Below are positions 51,133 through 59,271 of a stretch of 64,000 nt of DNA, in pieces. Every line of letters begins with the position of its first letter. The first letter of the stretch is position 1. The notes beneath the pieces are model-generated. The model was not told where the DNA came from and did no database searches. It worked only from the letters and a program-made list of their open reading frames with translations. The position numbers and the translations under genes were made by a program. Source of the DNA: Pseudomonadota bacterium (GTDB taxonomy: Bacteria; Pseudomonadota; Gammaproteobacteria; Xanthomonadales; Xanthomonadaceae); contig JAEWGI010000068.1 in NCBI GenBank assembly GCA_023388355.1, positions 28,284 to 92,283 of the forward strand, read 5' to 3'.

Positions 51133-52071
51133 GCCCCACACCAGCACCGAGGGGTTGTCGCGGATCCGCTCCGCGGTGTCGTCCAGCTTGGCCAGCAACC
51201 CGTTCGTCCGCGCGAGTCCCTGGCGCATCTGCGGAACCACCTGCGCCTGCATGGCCCGCATCACCGCATTGGACGACTGCACCAGCGGCGCGAGCTGGCG
51301 GCCCGCGGCGTCGACATGCCGGATCGCGGCGTCGGCCGTGCCGGCCGCCGAGTCGATGCGCGCCAGCGTGTCCCGCGCCTGCGGCAGCAGGCGCTCGCGC
51401 AACTCGCGCGTCGCCTCGCCGCCGGACTGCAGCAGCGGCAGCATGCGCGCGGACGCGCGCTCCATGTTGGCGAGGGTCGTCCTCAGCTTCGCCTGGTCGG
51501 ACGCGAGGACGCCGCTGACCTGCTCCAGGTTGGCGACGCTGCCCTTGAGCGCGCGCACGGTGCCCGGGTCCAGCGTGTACTGCAGCAGCGCGATGACGGA
51601 TCGCACGCTGTCATTGAGCTCGTGGATCGAGGTGTCCAGGCTCACCGACTGCAGCGGCGCGGCGGGGATGCGCGCGTACGCCTCGCCGGGCTTGGGGGTG
51701 AGCGCGCTCCCCCCGGGAGCGGCGTCCTCCAGGCTCACGTACACATAGCCGGTGAAGCCCCGCGTCGCGAGCCCGCGGCCCGAGATGGTCGCCACCGTGG
51801 ACGTGGTCACGGGCGCATCGCGCCGCAATCGCAGCAGCACCTGCACCGTGCGCGCATCGAGCAGCCGGACCCGGCGCACGTGGCCGATCTCGACGCCGTG
51901 GAATTCGACGGGCGAGCCTTCGATCAGGCCGGACACCGCGTCTTGCGTGCGCAACTCGTACGTGGTCTCGCCGCGCCCCCATCCGCTCCACCAGGCCAGC
52001 GCCGCCGCGGACGCGGCGAGCAGCAGGACGACGAACACCCACCAGGCGCGCTTCTCGATCGTGCGTTGCAT
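50926..52071 (-). CDS. MlaD/MCE-domain lipid-transport protein with run-on C-terminus
   Basis: 381 residues as an open frame. An N-terminal membrane anchor (8-30) leads to one MCE domain (residues about 38-120: YELRTQDAVSGLIEGSPVEFHGVEIGHVRRVRL) and a long helical region (150-310). MCE proteins of this type usually end soon after a motif like NPSVL; here NPSVLVWG falls at about codon 310 and the frame then continues 69 codons antisense to cytochrome b561 with shadow-like composition. The natural stop is probably lost or a frameshift lies near 51133-51150. No mlaE or mlaF partner adjoins. Confidence 0.75.
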   Translation of the reverse strand: MQRTIEKRAWWVFVVLLLAASAAALAWWSGWGRGETTYELRTQDAVSGLIEGSPVEFHGVEIGHVRRVRLLDARTVQVLLRLRRDAPVTTSTVATISGRGLATRGFTGYVYVSLEDAAPGGSALTPKPGEAYARIPAAPLQSVSLDTSIHELNDSVRSVIALLQYTLDPGTVRALKGSVANLEQVSGVLASDQAKLRTTLANMERASARMLPLLQSGGEATRELRERLLPQARDTLARIDSAAGTADAAIRHVDAAGRQLAPLVQSSNAVMRAMQAQVVPQMRQGLARTNGLLAKLDDTAERIRDNPSVLVWGSGQHAREGVVAPAEMMVERGAGVQCGQREQRVGQPAVQHDQGLEQPRVLADQVRQAEPAEHRDGVAAR

Positions 52072-52301
52072 GGCATGCCTCCTTGCGATGGCGATGTGTG
52101 TCCACGAACTGTGCGCCTTCCACGCTCGACGTGGGGCGGGCCGCCGGTCCAGCAGATCACCCCGGCCGCCACGTAAACGGCATCCCTTGTTCTGGGGAAT
52201 TGTGGTGACGAAGGCCGCGACGTACCTTCACCGACCGATTCGAAGCGTCCGCCGGCCCGCCTCGTTTCGTTCACCACGGCCGGCAACCCGGGAGGTCCGT
52301 C

Positions 52302-53918
52302 ATGCAACTCAAGAGTCCCTTGGCCGCGCTGGGCGTGGCGCTGGCAATGCTGGCGCCGGGCGTGGCCTCGGCGCAGGTCAACAATCCGCCTTTGCTGCCC
52401 CAGGCGATCACCATCTTCCCCGCGCGCGACTTCGTCTCGGTCGAAGGTTTCGCGGCCAACGCCGACCTCGCGATCTCGGTCCGCCGCGACGGCACCGAGG
52501 TGAGCGATGCCGTAGGCCGCACCGATGCGACCGGACTGCTCGAGGTGAACCACCCCGGCGGCGTCTGCTGGCGCAATGTCACCCCCGACATCCAGCCCGG
52601 CGACACGGTGCGGGTGACCTATCGGGGCACCAACAACAACCAGACGCTGGGGCTGGTCCAGGGCAGTGGTGCGGCAGCCAACACGCTGAACGCCACGGCC
52701 ACGCAGGCCTTCATCAACACGGCCAACAACACGGTGGTCGTCAAGGGCAATGCCGCGCTGGCCAACGGCGCGCGCATCCCGCTCAACCGGATGGAGGTGC
52801 GGATCGTCCAGCCCGCCTACCTCGATACGACCGGCAGCCGCATCACCCGCCGCGACATCCGTGCGGACAGCGCCGGGGGTCGCGTGGACGGCGTGCCTGG
52901 CGCCACCGTGACCTTTGCCTACGACAGTGCGACGGCGACCACCTTCACGGCCGTGTTCAACGGACTGAACGCCGTCGAGCGGCAGCTGACGGTCGAGGGG
53001 CAGACGCGGGTCCTGTCCTGGCAGCAGACCACCGCCGCAGGGGACCGTCTCGGCATGACGATCTTCGAGGTCGGCGAGGTCGGCGGTCCGGGCTTCGGAG
53101 GTTGCCCGCCCGGTCCCGGCGGCGCGGTGCCGGCGAGCCCGCCCACCCCGCCGGTGCACTACAACCCCTCGCAGCTGCTGGACGCCACCGCGCCGCAGCC
53201 GGCGCTGGTGACGGTGTTCCCGGAACGCGACTTCGTGTCCATCGAAGGCTTCCCGGCCGGCACCGACCTGCAGGTCGTGGTGCGGAGGGGCACGGGTCCG
53301 ACGCCGGTGATCGGCACCGCCCGCGGCATCGTCCCCAGCAGCGGCATCTTCGAGATCAACCACCCGGGTGGGGTGTGCTGGACCGGCCAGACGCCGGACA
53401 TCCAGCCGGGCGACTGGGTCGACGCGTTCTCCGTCGTGAGCCTGACTTTCAACGCCGGGCAGAAGCAGCAGGTGATCGGCGCGCAGGTCACGAGGCGCAC
53501 CACGGTCACTTCGGACGGTCGGGTGCGGGTCGACGGCACCGCGGTGGATCCGAGGAACGGCCTGCCGTTCCCGCTGGCCAACGTCGAGCAGCGCATCATC
53601 AACCCGGACTTCCAGAACACCCGCATCGGTCGGCGCGACATCCGGGCCGACATCACGGGCGGACGGATCGACAACGTGCCCAACAGCAGCGGTCTGCTGC
53701 AGGCCAATGGGGCGCCCGCCTGGAGGGCGTTCTACAGCGGCCTGAACACGACCGAGCAGCAGCTGGCCGTGGCCGGACAAAGCCGCGCGATGGCCTGGTT
53801 CTCGACCAACGCCAACGGCGACCGCTTCGGCCTGACGATCTCCGAGTTCGGCGAGGTCGGCGGCCCCGGGTTCGGCGGATGCCCGGTGTCCGGTGATCTC
53901 TCGATCGCGATCCCCTGA
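52302..53918 (+). CDS. Exported protein with two copies of an unrecognised domain
   Basis: A 538-residue protein. The signal peptide is cut after VASA (residue 24). Two tandem units of about 230 residues follow: unit 1 begins ITIFPARDFVSVEGF (about 37) and ends GEVGGPGFGGCP (258-269); unit 2 begins VTVFPERDFVSIEGF (303) and ends with the same 12 residues (517-528). Both contain VNHPGGVCW or INHPGGVCW, TPDIQPGD, and RRDIRAD followed by a GGRVD or GGRID segment. Each unit has two Cys that could pair. A Pro-rich hinge joins them. I recognise no family. Beta-rich, probably extracellular or periplasmic. Solitary gene. Confidence 0.8.
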   Translation: MQLKSPLAALGVALAMLAPGVASAQVNNPPLLPQAITIFPARDFVSVEGFAANADLAISVRRDGTEVSDAVGRTDATGLLEVNHPGGVCWRNVTPDIQPGDTVRVTYRGTNNNQTLGLVQGSGAAANTLNATATQAFINTANNTVVVKGNAALANGARIPLNRMEVRIVQPAYLDTTGSRITRRDIRADSAGGRVDGVPGATVTFAYDSATATTFTAVFNGLNAVERQLTVEGQTRVLSWQQTTAAGDRLGMTIFEVGEVGGPGFGGCPPGPGGAVPASPPTPPVHYNPSQLLDATAPQPALVTVFPERDFVSIEGFPAGTDLQVVVRRGTGPTPVIGTARGIVPSSGIFEINHPGGVCWTGQTPDIQPGDWVDAFSVVSLTFNAGQKQQVIGAQVTRRTTVTSDGRVRVDGTAVDPRNGLPFPLANVEQRIINPDFQNTRIGRRDIRADITGGRIDNVPNSSGLLQANGAPAWRAFYSGLNTTEQQLAVAGQSRAMAWFSTNANGDRFGLTISEFGEVGGPGFGGCPVSGDLSIAIP

Positions 53919-53935
53919 TTGATCGAAGGATCGCG

Positions 53936-53960
53936 GCGGCCGGCCCGGGAGGCCGGCCGC
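53936..53960. terminator. GC-rich perfect hairpin after the two-domain protein
   Basis: GCGGCCGGCC / GGCCGGCCGC, a 10-bp perfect stem with a 5-base loop and no T-run. It lies 17 bases after the stop and before the riboswitch promoter, so it may stop or stabilise the upstream message. Confidence 0.5.
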
Positions 53961-53967
53961 TCTCCGC

Positions 53968-54128
53968 TACAATGACCTCCGTCACTGGGGAGTAGCCGTC
54001 CTTCGTTCAACCGAAGGAGCCTGCGTCAACACACTTGGCCCTCACGGCCATGGCGCAGGCGGTTCCAAGCTTGGCAAGACCTTTGACCACGTTGTGCCTT
54101 TCCTGGCTGGGGGGCGCCGTGGTCAATG
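53968..54128 (+). promoter_or_regulatory. yybP-ykoY (Mn2+) riboswitch with its promoter
   Basis: A TACAAT -10 at 53968-53973 leads into an aptamer with both yybP-ykoY consensus loops: CTGGGGAGTAGCC at 53985-53996 and GGCAAGACCTTTGACC at 54073-54088, separated by two hairpins (CTTCG..CGAAG and GGCCCTCACGGCC). TTGACCACG (54083-54091) can pair with CGTGGTCAA near 54117-54125, a likely switching helix ahead of the start codon. This class binds Mn2+ and turns on Mn exporters. Confidence 0.9.
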
Positions 54129-54159
54129 GAGCTTCGTCCCGGCCTGGAGATTCCTCTGC

Positions 54160-54765
54160 ATGGAAGCGCTCATCGCTTCGTTCGGGCTCGTGGCCATCGC
54201 CGAAATGGGCGACAAGACCCAGCTCCTTTCCTTCCTCCTCGCCAGCCGCTTCAAGGGCCGTGCCGGATCGCTGATCGCCGGCATCTTCGCGGCCACCGTG
54301 GCCAACCACCTGCTGGCCGCGGCCGCCGGTGACTGGGTGGCGGCCAACGTCGGCGCCAACACCATCCGCTGGATCCTCAGCACGGCCTTCATCGGCTTCG
54401 CGTTCTGGGCGCTGATCCCCGACAAGCTCGACAGCGACGAGCACCCCAAGGCCGGCCGGTTCGGCCCCTTCGTCACCACGCTGGTCGCGTTCTTCCTCGC
54501 CGAGATGGGCGACAAGACGCAGTTCGCCACCGTCGCGCTGGGCGCGAGCTTCGCCAACCTGTGGCTGGTGACGGCGGGAACCACGCTCGGGATGCTGGCG
54601 GCCAACGTTCCGGCGGTGCTGCTGGGCGACCGGCTCGCCCGCTACGTTCCGCTGGAGAAGATGCGTTTCCTTGCAGCGGCCATGTTCGCCGGTTTCGGCA
54701 TTCTGGTGCTGATGGGTTCGGACCTCGGCTTGGCCGCGCTGATGGACCTCGGCTCGCGCGACTAG
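54160..54765 (+). CDS. mneA: Manganese exporter, GDT1/TMEM165 (UPF0016) family
   Basis: A 201-residue inner-membrane protein with six helices in two inverted halves, each bearing the cation-binding motif EMGDKTQ (residues 15-21 and about 115-121). In proteobacteria and Vibrio MneA this family exports Mn2+. The preceding yybP-ykoY riboswitch supports the role directly. ATG at 54160 follows CTGGAG. Its stop overlaps the end of the convergent ATP-grasp gene. Confidence 0.92.
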   Translation: MEALIASFGLVAIAEMGDKTQLLSFLLASRFKGRAGSLIAGIFAATVANHLLAAAAGDWVAANVGANTIRWILSTAFIGFAFWALIPDKLDSDEHPKAGRFGPFVTTLVAFFLAEMGDKTQFATVALGASFANLWLVTAGTTLGMLAANVPAVLLGDRLARYVPLEKMRFLAAAMFAGFGILVLMGSDLGLAALMDLGSRD

Positions 54766-55730
54766 GAGCGCCTCGCATCCTGGCGCAGTTGCGCCACCAG
54801 GTAGTCCACCACCCGCTCGAACGGATCGAAGCCGAACGCTTCGGCGACCGACGGGCGCAGGTTGGAGTTGGCGTTGACGTCGTAGAACACCCGGCGGCCG
54901 TCGGGCGTTTCCAGGTACTCGATGCCGCCGACGTCCAGGCCCACCGCGCGCACGATGCGCTTGGCCGTTTCCACGGCCTCCGCCGGCACTTCGGGATAGG
55001 GATGGAATTCCACCGGCGGCGCGTCCACCTGCTGCGCCGGGATCTCGCAGATGCCCTCGCCGTCGTCCGGATTGCAGACCGGCGAAGGGCACAGGTTGAA
55101 GCGGCCGTGCGTCTTCACGCGCATCGCGTACAACAGCTCGCCGCCCAGGAACTCCAGGCGCACGATGCCCTGCTCCGCGTCGTGCGGCAGGTATTCCTGC
55201 AGCAGGAACAGGTTGTCCGGCAGCCAGATCGACGGGTCGCGCCGGAACATGTCCTCGACCTCCTCGATGGAGTTCACCACCTGGATGCGCGCGCCGCTGC
55301 CGCCCTGGTCGGGCTTGAGCACCGCGGGCCAGGTGATGCGGTCGGCGAGCCGGTGCAGGGCCGCGGGATCGTTGAAGGTGATCGACCGCGGCGTGGCTAC
55401 GTCCAGGGCCTGCAGCAGCGCCGCCTGCGCGCTCTTGCTCAGCTCCATCGCGAACACGTCGGCGCCATTGAGCACGCGCGCGCCCTGCAACTCCAGCGTG
55501 CGCATGTACGCCAGCGCGAGTGGCACCGCCCGCGTGTTGCCACGCAGGTAGGCGCTGGGGCTGGCCTGGTTGAAATACAGCTTCCCGGCGGGCGGGGTGA
55601 CGTTGTCGAAGGCGGCCGCGGTTACGTCGAAGGGCGCGAAATCGACGCCGCGTTTTTCCAGTGCCGCGAACAGCGGCTTCTGCCATTCGGGATGCTCGTG
55701 CAGGACGATCAGGTCGGTTTTCTTGCTCAT
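54762..55730 (-). CDS. ATP-grasp family ligase (RimK/glutathione-synthase-like)
   Basis: A 322-residue ATP-grasp enzyme. ATP-binding elements: WPAVLKPDQGGSGARIQVV near residue 135, LLQEYLPHD near 180, and the Mg-binding GIEYLETPDGRRVFYDVNANSNLR near 280. Such proteins join a carboxyl group to an amine or thiol; the N-terminal domain (LIVLHEHPEWQ) is not diagnostic. It overlaps the upstream STAS-like gene by four bases, so the two are probably one operon. Substrate unknown. Confidence 0.82.
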   Translation of the reverse strand: MSKKTDLIVLHEHPEWQKPLFAALEKRGVDFAPFDVTAAAFDNVTPPAGKLYFNQASPSAYLRGNTRAVPLALAYMRTLELQGARVLNGADVFAMELSKSAQAALLQALDVATPRSITFNDPAALHRLADRITWPAVLKPDQGGSGARIQVVNSIEEVEDMFRRDPSIWLPDNLFLLQEYLPHDAEQGIVRLEFLGGELLYAMRVKTHGRFNLCPSPVCNPDDGEGICEIPAQQVDAPPVEFHPYPEVPAEAVETAKRIVRAVGLDVGGIEYLETPDGRRVFYDVNANSNLRPSVAEAFGFDPFERVVDYLVAQLRQDARRS

Positions 55731-56083
55731 GTCGACAGCAGCCAGGCGTTGGCTTCTTCAAGGCTGGTGAAGGTGCGAAGGTGCAGGCCGAGCTTCTGCG
55801 CGGCCTTCTCGCTCGTGCCCTTCTTCTCGTTCAGGGGCACCAGGGTCGCGACCCGCTCCAGCGGCGCGAACGCCGTCGCGACGTGCGCGCCCAGTTGCAG
55901 GTGCTCGGTGAAGGAGAGATGGGGTTCCACGACCAGGAGGTCGATAAGGACGCGCTTGTAGCCCTTGGTGACGGCGACCCGCGCCGACAGGTCCGCGAAA
56001 CCGCACAGGTGGCCCAGCTGCGCTTTCCCGCTGGCCACGGCCAGGAAGTACGGGCCCGCGTCGTCGATGGAGACCGTGAACAT
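55727..56083 (-). CDS. Small SpoIIAA/STAS-like protein
   Basis: 118 residues alternating beta-strands and helices: YFLAVASGKAQLGHLCGFADLS, YKRVLIDLLVVEPHLSFTEHLQLG, ERVATLVPLNEKKGTSEKAAQKLG and LRTFTSLEEANAWLL. This order resembles SpoIIAA-like/STAS domain proteins, whose role in proteobacteria is unclear. Start ATG 56083. Coupled to the ATP-grasp gene by a four-base overlap. Confidence 0.6.
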   Translation of the reverse strand: MFTVSIDDAGPYFLAVASGKAQLGHLCGFADLSARVAVTKGYKRVLIDLLVVEPHLSFTEHLQLGAHVATAFAPLERVATLVPLNEKKGTSEKAAQKLGLHLRTFTSLEEANAWLLST

Positions 56084-56202
56084 GCGAAGAACTGTACCGC
56101 GAGCATCGCGCCGGCCGTGGCATCCGACCGCATTCCCCGACGGCGTCCTACGGTTGGGCCGGCGAGGCGCGGCCACCATCGACCGGCGAAAGGAGAACCA
56201 CC

Positions 56203-56391
56203 ATGGCCGACGACAAGAGCAACTCCGGCGGGCAGGACCGCGCCCGCATCAACGTGAACCAGGACTACGAGCTGAGGGATTGGGCCAAGAGCCTGAACAC
56301 CACGCCCGAGCGCATCAAGGAAGCCGTGCAGGCGGTGGGCGATCGCGCCGAGAAGGTCCGCGAGTACCTCAAGAGCGACAAGCCGCGGTAG
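56203..56391 (+). CDS. DUF3606 protein
   Basis: A 62-residue protein of the DUF3606 type: polar N-terminus, then INVNQDYELRDWAKSLNTTPERIKEAVQAVGD and a REYLK ending. GAAAGGAG lies just upstream of the ATG. The family is common in Burkholderiales and rhizobia, often linked to stress; function unknown. Confidence 0.85.
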   Translation: MADDKSNSGGQDRARINVNQDYELRDWAKSLNTTPERIKEAVQAVGDRAEKVREYLKSDKPR

Positions 56392-56398
56392 CGCCCTT

Positions 56399-56617
56399 TC
56401 AGCCGGTGCCGCCGGTGCCCGGCTGCAACGCGCGCAGCCGCTCTTCCAGCTGCGCCATCTCGCGATCCACCAGGTCGATGACCCGGCGGATGTCCGCCTG
56501 TTCCTGTTCGGTCAGCGCCTTCGAGAGCGCCTGTTCGAGGAAGCCGCGCAGGACGGCCCGGCGCTCGAAGAGCTCCTGCAGTCGCAGGGCCAGCAGTTCG
56601 GGTTCGGTGTAGGTCAC
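56399..56617 (-). CDS. Small helical protein of unknown function
   Basis: 72 residues from a GTG at 56617, with GGAGAA upstream. It is almost entirely helical and charged (TEPELLALRLQELFERRAVL, TEQEQADIRRVIDLVDREMAQLEERLRAL), probably a coiled coil. Ends in GTGGTG. Convergent with the DUF3606 gene, seven bases away. No family recognised. Confidence 0.6.
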   Translation of the reverse strand: MTYTEPELLALRLQELFERRAVLRGFLEQALSKALTEQEQADIRRVIDLVDREMAQLEERLRALQPGTGGTG

Positions 56618-56670
56618 GGGGCGCGCTTCTCCACCGCGCGAATTTAACCGGCGCACTGCCGCGCGTGGGC

Positions 56671-56696
56671 AAGAAAAAAGCGGCCCGAGGCCGCTT
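56671..56696 (-). terminator. Terminator after tRNA-Ser
   Basis: An 8-bp stem AAGCGGCC / GGCCGCTT (56678-56696) with 3-base loop and six T on the minus strand, 16 bases beyond the tRNA 3' end. Confidence 0.88.
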
Positions 56697-56711
56697 CATT
56701 CAGTTGCGCTT

Positions 56712-56804
56712 TGGCGGAGACGGAGGGATTCGAACCCTCGATGCGGCTCTACACCGCATACTCCCTTAGCAGGGGAGCACCTTCGGCCTCTCGGTCACGT
56801 CTCC
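56712..56804 (-). tRNA. tRNA-Ser (GCT)
   Basis: A 93-base class II tRNA with encoded CCA (56712-56714). Acceptor GGAGACG/CGTCTCC, anticodon loop CTGCTAA (anticodon GCT), long variable arm, T-arm GGGTTCGAATCCC. It lies downstream of lysC on the same strand. Confidence 0.95.
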
Positions 56805-56864
56805 AAGCGCGAGGGGAGATTATGCCCCAAGCATTCACTCTGCAGTGCCGCTGCGGTAGCTCTT

Positions 56865-58133
56865 TCAGGCGGCCGGCTGGTCGAGGTCGAAGGCGCGGTG
56901 CAGCGCACGCACCGCCAGCTCCATGTACTTCTCGTCGATGACGACCGAGGTCTTGATCTCGCTGGTGGAGATCATCTGGATGTTGATGCCCTCTTCGGCC
57001 AGCGCGCGGAACATCTTGCTGGCGATGCCCACGTGGCTGCGCATGCCGATGCCGACGATGCTCACCTTGCAGATGCGGGTGTCGCCCTCGATGCGCTCGG
57101 TGCCCAGCGTGGGCAGCACCTTGGCCTTGAGCAGGTCCACGGTGCGCGCGTAGTCGTTGCGGTGCACGGTGAAGCTGAAGTCGGTCTTCCCGTCCTTGGA
57201 CAGGTTCTGGATGATGACGTCGACCTCGATGTTGGCGTCGGCCACCGCGCCCAGGATGTTGTAGGCGATGCCCGGCTTGTCGGGCACGCCCAGGATCGAG
57301 ACCTTGGCTTCGTCGCGGTTGAAGGCGATGCCGGAAACGACGGCTTGTTCCATTTGTTCGTCTTCCTCGAAAGTGATCAGGGTGCCGGACTTGGCCTCTT
57401 CCTCGATCGGGATGTCCCAGGGGGTGAAGCTCGAGAGGACCCGCAGCGGCACCTTGTACTTGCCGGCGAATTCCACCGAGCGGATCTGCAGCACCTTGGA
57501 GCCCATGGACGCCATCTCCAGCATCTCCTCGAAGCTCACGGTGTGCAGGCGGCGCGCCTCGGGCACCACGCGCGGATCGGTGGTGTAGACGCCGTCCACG
57601 TCGGTGTAGATCAGGCACTCGGCCGCCTGCATGGCCGCGGCCACGGCCACGGCCGAGGTGTCGCTGCCGCCGCGGCCCAGCGTGGTGATGTTGCCGCCCT
57701 CGTCCACGCCCTGGAAGCCGGTGATGACGACGACCTTGCCGGCGTCCAGGTCCTTGCGGACCTTCTTGTCATCGATGGATTCGATGCGGGCCTTGGTGTA
57801 GGCGCTGTTGGTGCGCACCGGCACCTGCCAGCCGGCGTAGCTGACCGCCTCCACGCCTTCGGCCTGCAGCGCGATGGACAGCAGGCCGACGGAGACCTGC
57901 TCGCCGGTGGAGCCCAGCATGTCCAGCTCGCGCTGGTAGGCGTCGCCCGGCCGGGCCGGCGCGAGCTCCTTGGCCAGGCCCAGCAGCCGGTTGGTCTCGC
58001 CGCTCATGGCGCTGGGCACCACCACCATCTGGTGGCCGGCCCGTGCCCACTTGGCGACACGCTTGGCGACGTTGCGGATGCGCTCCGTGGAGCCCATCGA
58101 CGTGCCGCCGTACTTGTGAACGATCAATGCCAT
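56865..58133 (-). CDS. lysC: Aspartate kinase (lysine-sensitive type)
   Basis: 422 residues, phosphorylating aspartate at the head of the Lys/Thr/Met pathway. Kinase signature KYGGTSMGSTERI at residues 7-19, then TTLGRGGSDTSAVAVAAA and YTDVDGVYTTDPRVV. Two C-terminal ACT domains (about 265-420: VSILGVPDKPGIA, VSIVGIGMRSHVGIASKMF) mediate feedback. Start ATG 58133. In Comamonadaceae it usually adjoins tilS and accA; here a Bug gene lies between. Confidence 0.95.
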   Translation of the reverse strand: MALIVHKYGGTSMGSTERIRNVAKRVAKWARAGHQMVVVPSAMSGETNRLLGLAKELAPARPGDAYQRELDMLGSTGEQVSVGLLSIALQAEGVEAVSYAGWQVPVRTNSAYTKARIESIDDKKVRKDLDAGKVVVITGFQGVDEGGNITTLGRGGSDTSAVAVAAAMQAAECLIYTDVDGVYTTDPRVVPEARRLHTVSFEEMLEMASMGSKVLQIRSVEFAGKYKVPLRVLSSFTPWDIPIEEEAKSGTLITFEEDEQMEQAVVSGIAFNRDEAKVSILGVPDKPGIAYNILGAVADANIEVDVIIQNLSKDGKTDFSFTVHRNDYARTVDLLKAKVLPTLGTERIEGDTRICKVSIVGIGMRSHVGIASKMFRALAEEGINIQMISTSEIKTSVVIDEKYMELAVRALHRAFDLDQPAA

Positions 58134-58204
58134 GGAAGATGCGAAAGAAGGGCCCGGCCGGCGAAACGTGCCGGCATCGGCCACCTAGGGGAATCCCGCA
58201 TTTT

Positions 58205-58227
58205 AGCTGCCGCAGAGCGCGGCAGCT
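58205..58227 (-). terminator. Hairpin downstream of the Bug gene
   Basis: AGCTGCCGC / GCGGCAGCT, a 9-bp perfect stem with a 5-base loop, 22 bases after the stop at 58250. No T-run follows, so termination is only suggested. Confidence 0.5.
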
Positions 58228-58249
58228 CTTCCAGGCCGGCGCGCCGGAC

Positions 58250-59233
58250 TCAGTCGGCCTTGGCGCCGCTGTCGCGCACCACCTTGCCCAGGCGCGGCAC
58301 GTCGGTCCGGATCAACGCCGCCAGCTCCTGCGGCGGCATGCCGCTCGGATCCAGCCCCATCTCGGCGAAGCGCTTCTGGATCTCGGGCGTCTTCAGGTAC
58401 TTGCTGATCTCGGTGTAGAGCCGCTCGATGATCGGCTGCGGCGTGCCCGCCGGCGCGAACGCCGCCTGCCACGAACTGAGCTCGTAGCCGGTGAGGCCCT
58501 GCTCGGCGAACGTCGGCACGTCGGGCGCGGCCTGCGAGCGCTTGGCGGTCGTGACGGCCAGCGCGCGCAGCTTGCCCGCCTTCATGTGCGGGATCGCGGT
58601 GGCGATGTTGTCCACCGCCACCGTCAGGTTGCCGCCCAGCGCGTCGGTCATCATCGGACCGCTGCCCTTGTACGGGATGTGCTGCATCTGCACGCCGGCC
58701 ATGCTCTTGAACAGCTCGCCCGAGATGTGCTGCGAGGTGCCGCTGCCGGCCGAGCCGAACGAGTACTTGTCGGGACTGGCCTTGAGCAGCTTGATGAATT
58801 CCGCGAGGTCCTTGGCCGGCACCGACGGATGCACCAGCAGCACGTTGGGCTGGGTGGCGTAGAGCGTGATCGGCGCGAAGCTGGTGACCGGGTCGTACGC
58901 CAGCTTGGAATAGAGCGATGCGTTGATCGCGTGCGAGCTGATGGTGCCGCCGCCGATGGTGTAGCCGTCGGGCGCCGCCTTGGCGAGTTCGGCCGCGCCG
59001 ATGGAGCCGCCCTGCCCCGCCTTGTTCTCCACCACCACCGGCTGTCCCAGCACCGGCGTCAGCCGCTCGGCGGCGATGCGTCCCAGGATGTCCGTGGTGC
59101 CGCCCGGCGCGAAGTTCACGATGTAGCGGATCGGCTTGTTCGGCCATCCCTGCTGCGCCAGCGCGGGGAACGCCACGAAGGCGGCCGAAGCGCCACCGAG
59201 TTGCTTGAGTGCCGTGCGGCGGGAGATGCGCAT
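58250..59233 (-). CDS. Bug-family tripartite tricarboxylate receptor, orphan
   Basis: A 327-residue periplasmic binding protein. The signal peptide has a twin-arginine-like SRRTALK and ends near PALAQ. Family blocks: IRYIVNFAPGGTTDILGRIAA, VENKAGQGGSIGAAELAKAAPDGYT, FGSAGSGTSQHISGELF, and MQHIPYKGSGPMMTDALGGN. It has no membrane partners, as is usual for the expanded Bug family in Burkholderiales. It interrupts the lysC-tilS-accA group. Confidence 0.92.
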   Translation of the reverse strand: MRISRRTALKQLGGASAAFVAFPALAQQGWPNKPIRYIVNFAPGGTTDILGRIAAERLTPVLGQPVVVENKAGQGGSIGAAELAKAAPDGYTIGGGTISSHAINASLYSKLAYDPVTSFAPITLYATQPNVLLVHPSVPAKDLAEFIKLLKASPDKYSFGSAGSGTSQHISGELFKSMAGVQMQHIPYKGSGPMMTDALGGNLTVAVDNIATAIPHMKAGKLRALAVTTAKRSQAAPDVPTFAEQGLTGYELSSWQAAFAPAGTPQPIIERLYTEISKYLKTPEIQKRFAEMGLDPSGMPPQELAALIRTDVPRLGKVVRDSGAKAD

Positions 59234-59271
59234 GTGTTGTCTCCTGGGGTTGTTCGCACGGCATTCTTCGG

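Noticed and set aside
58205..58227. A confident rho-independent terminator after the Bug gene
   Set aside because: The stem is perfect but no T-run follows on either strand; it is kept only as a hairpin with modest confidence.
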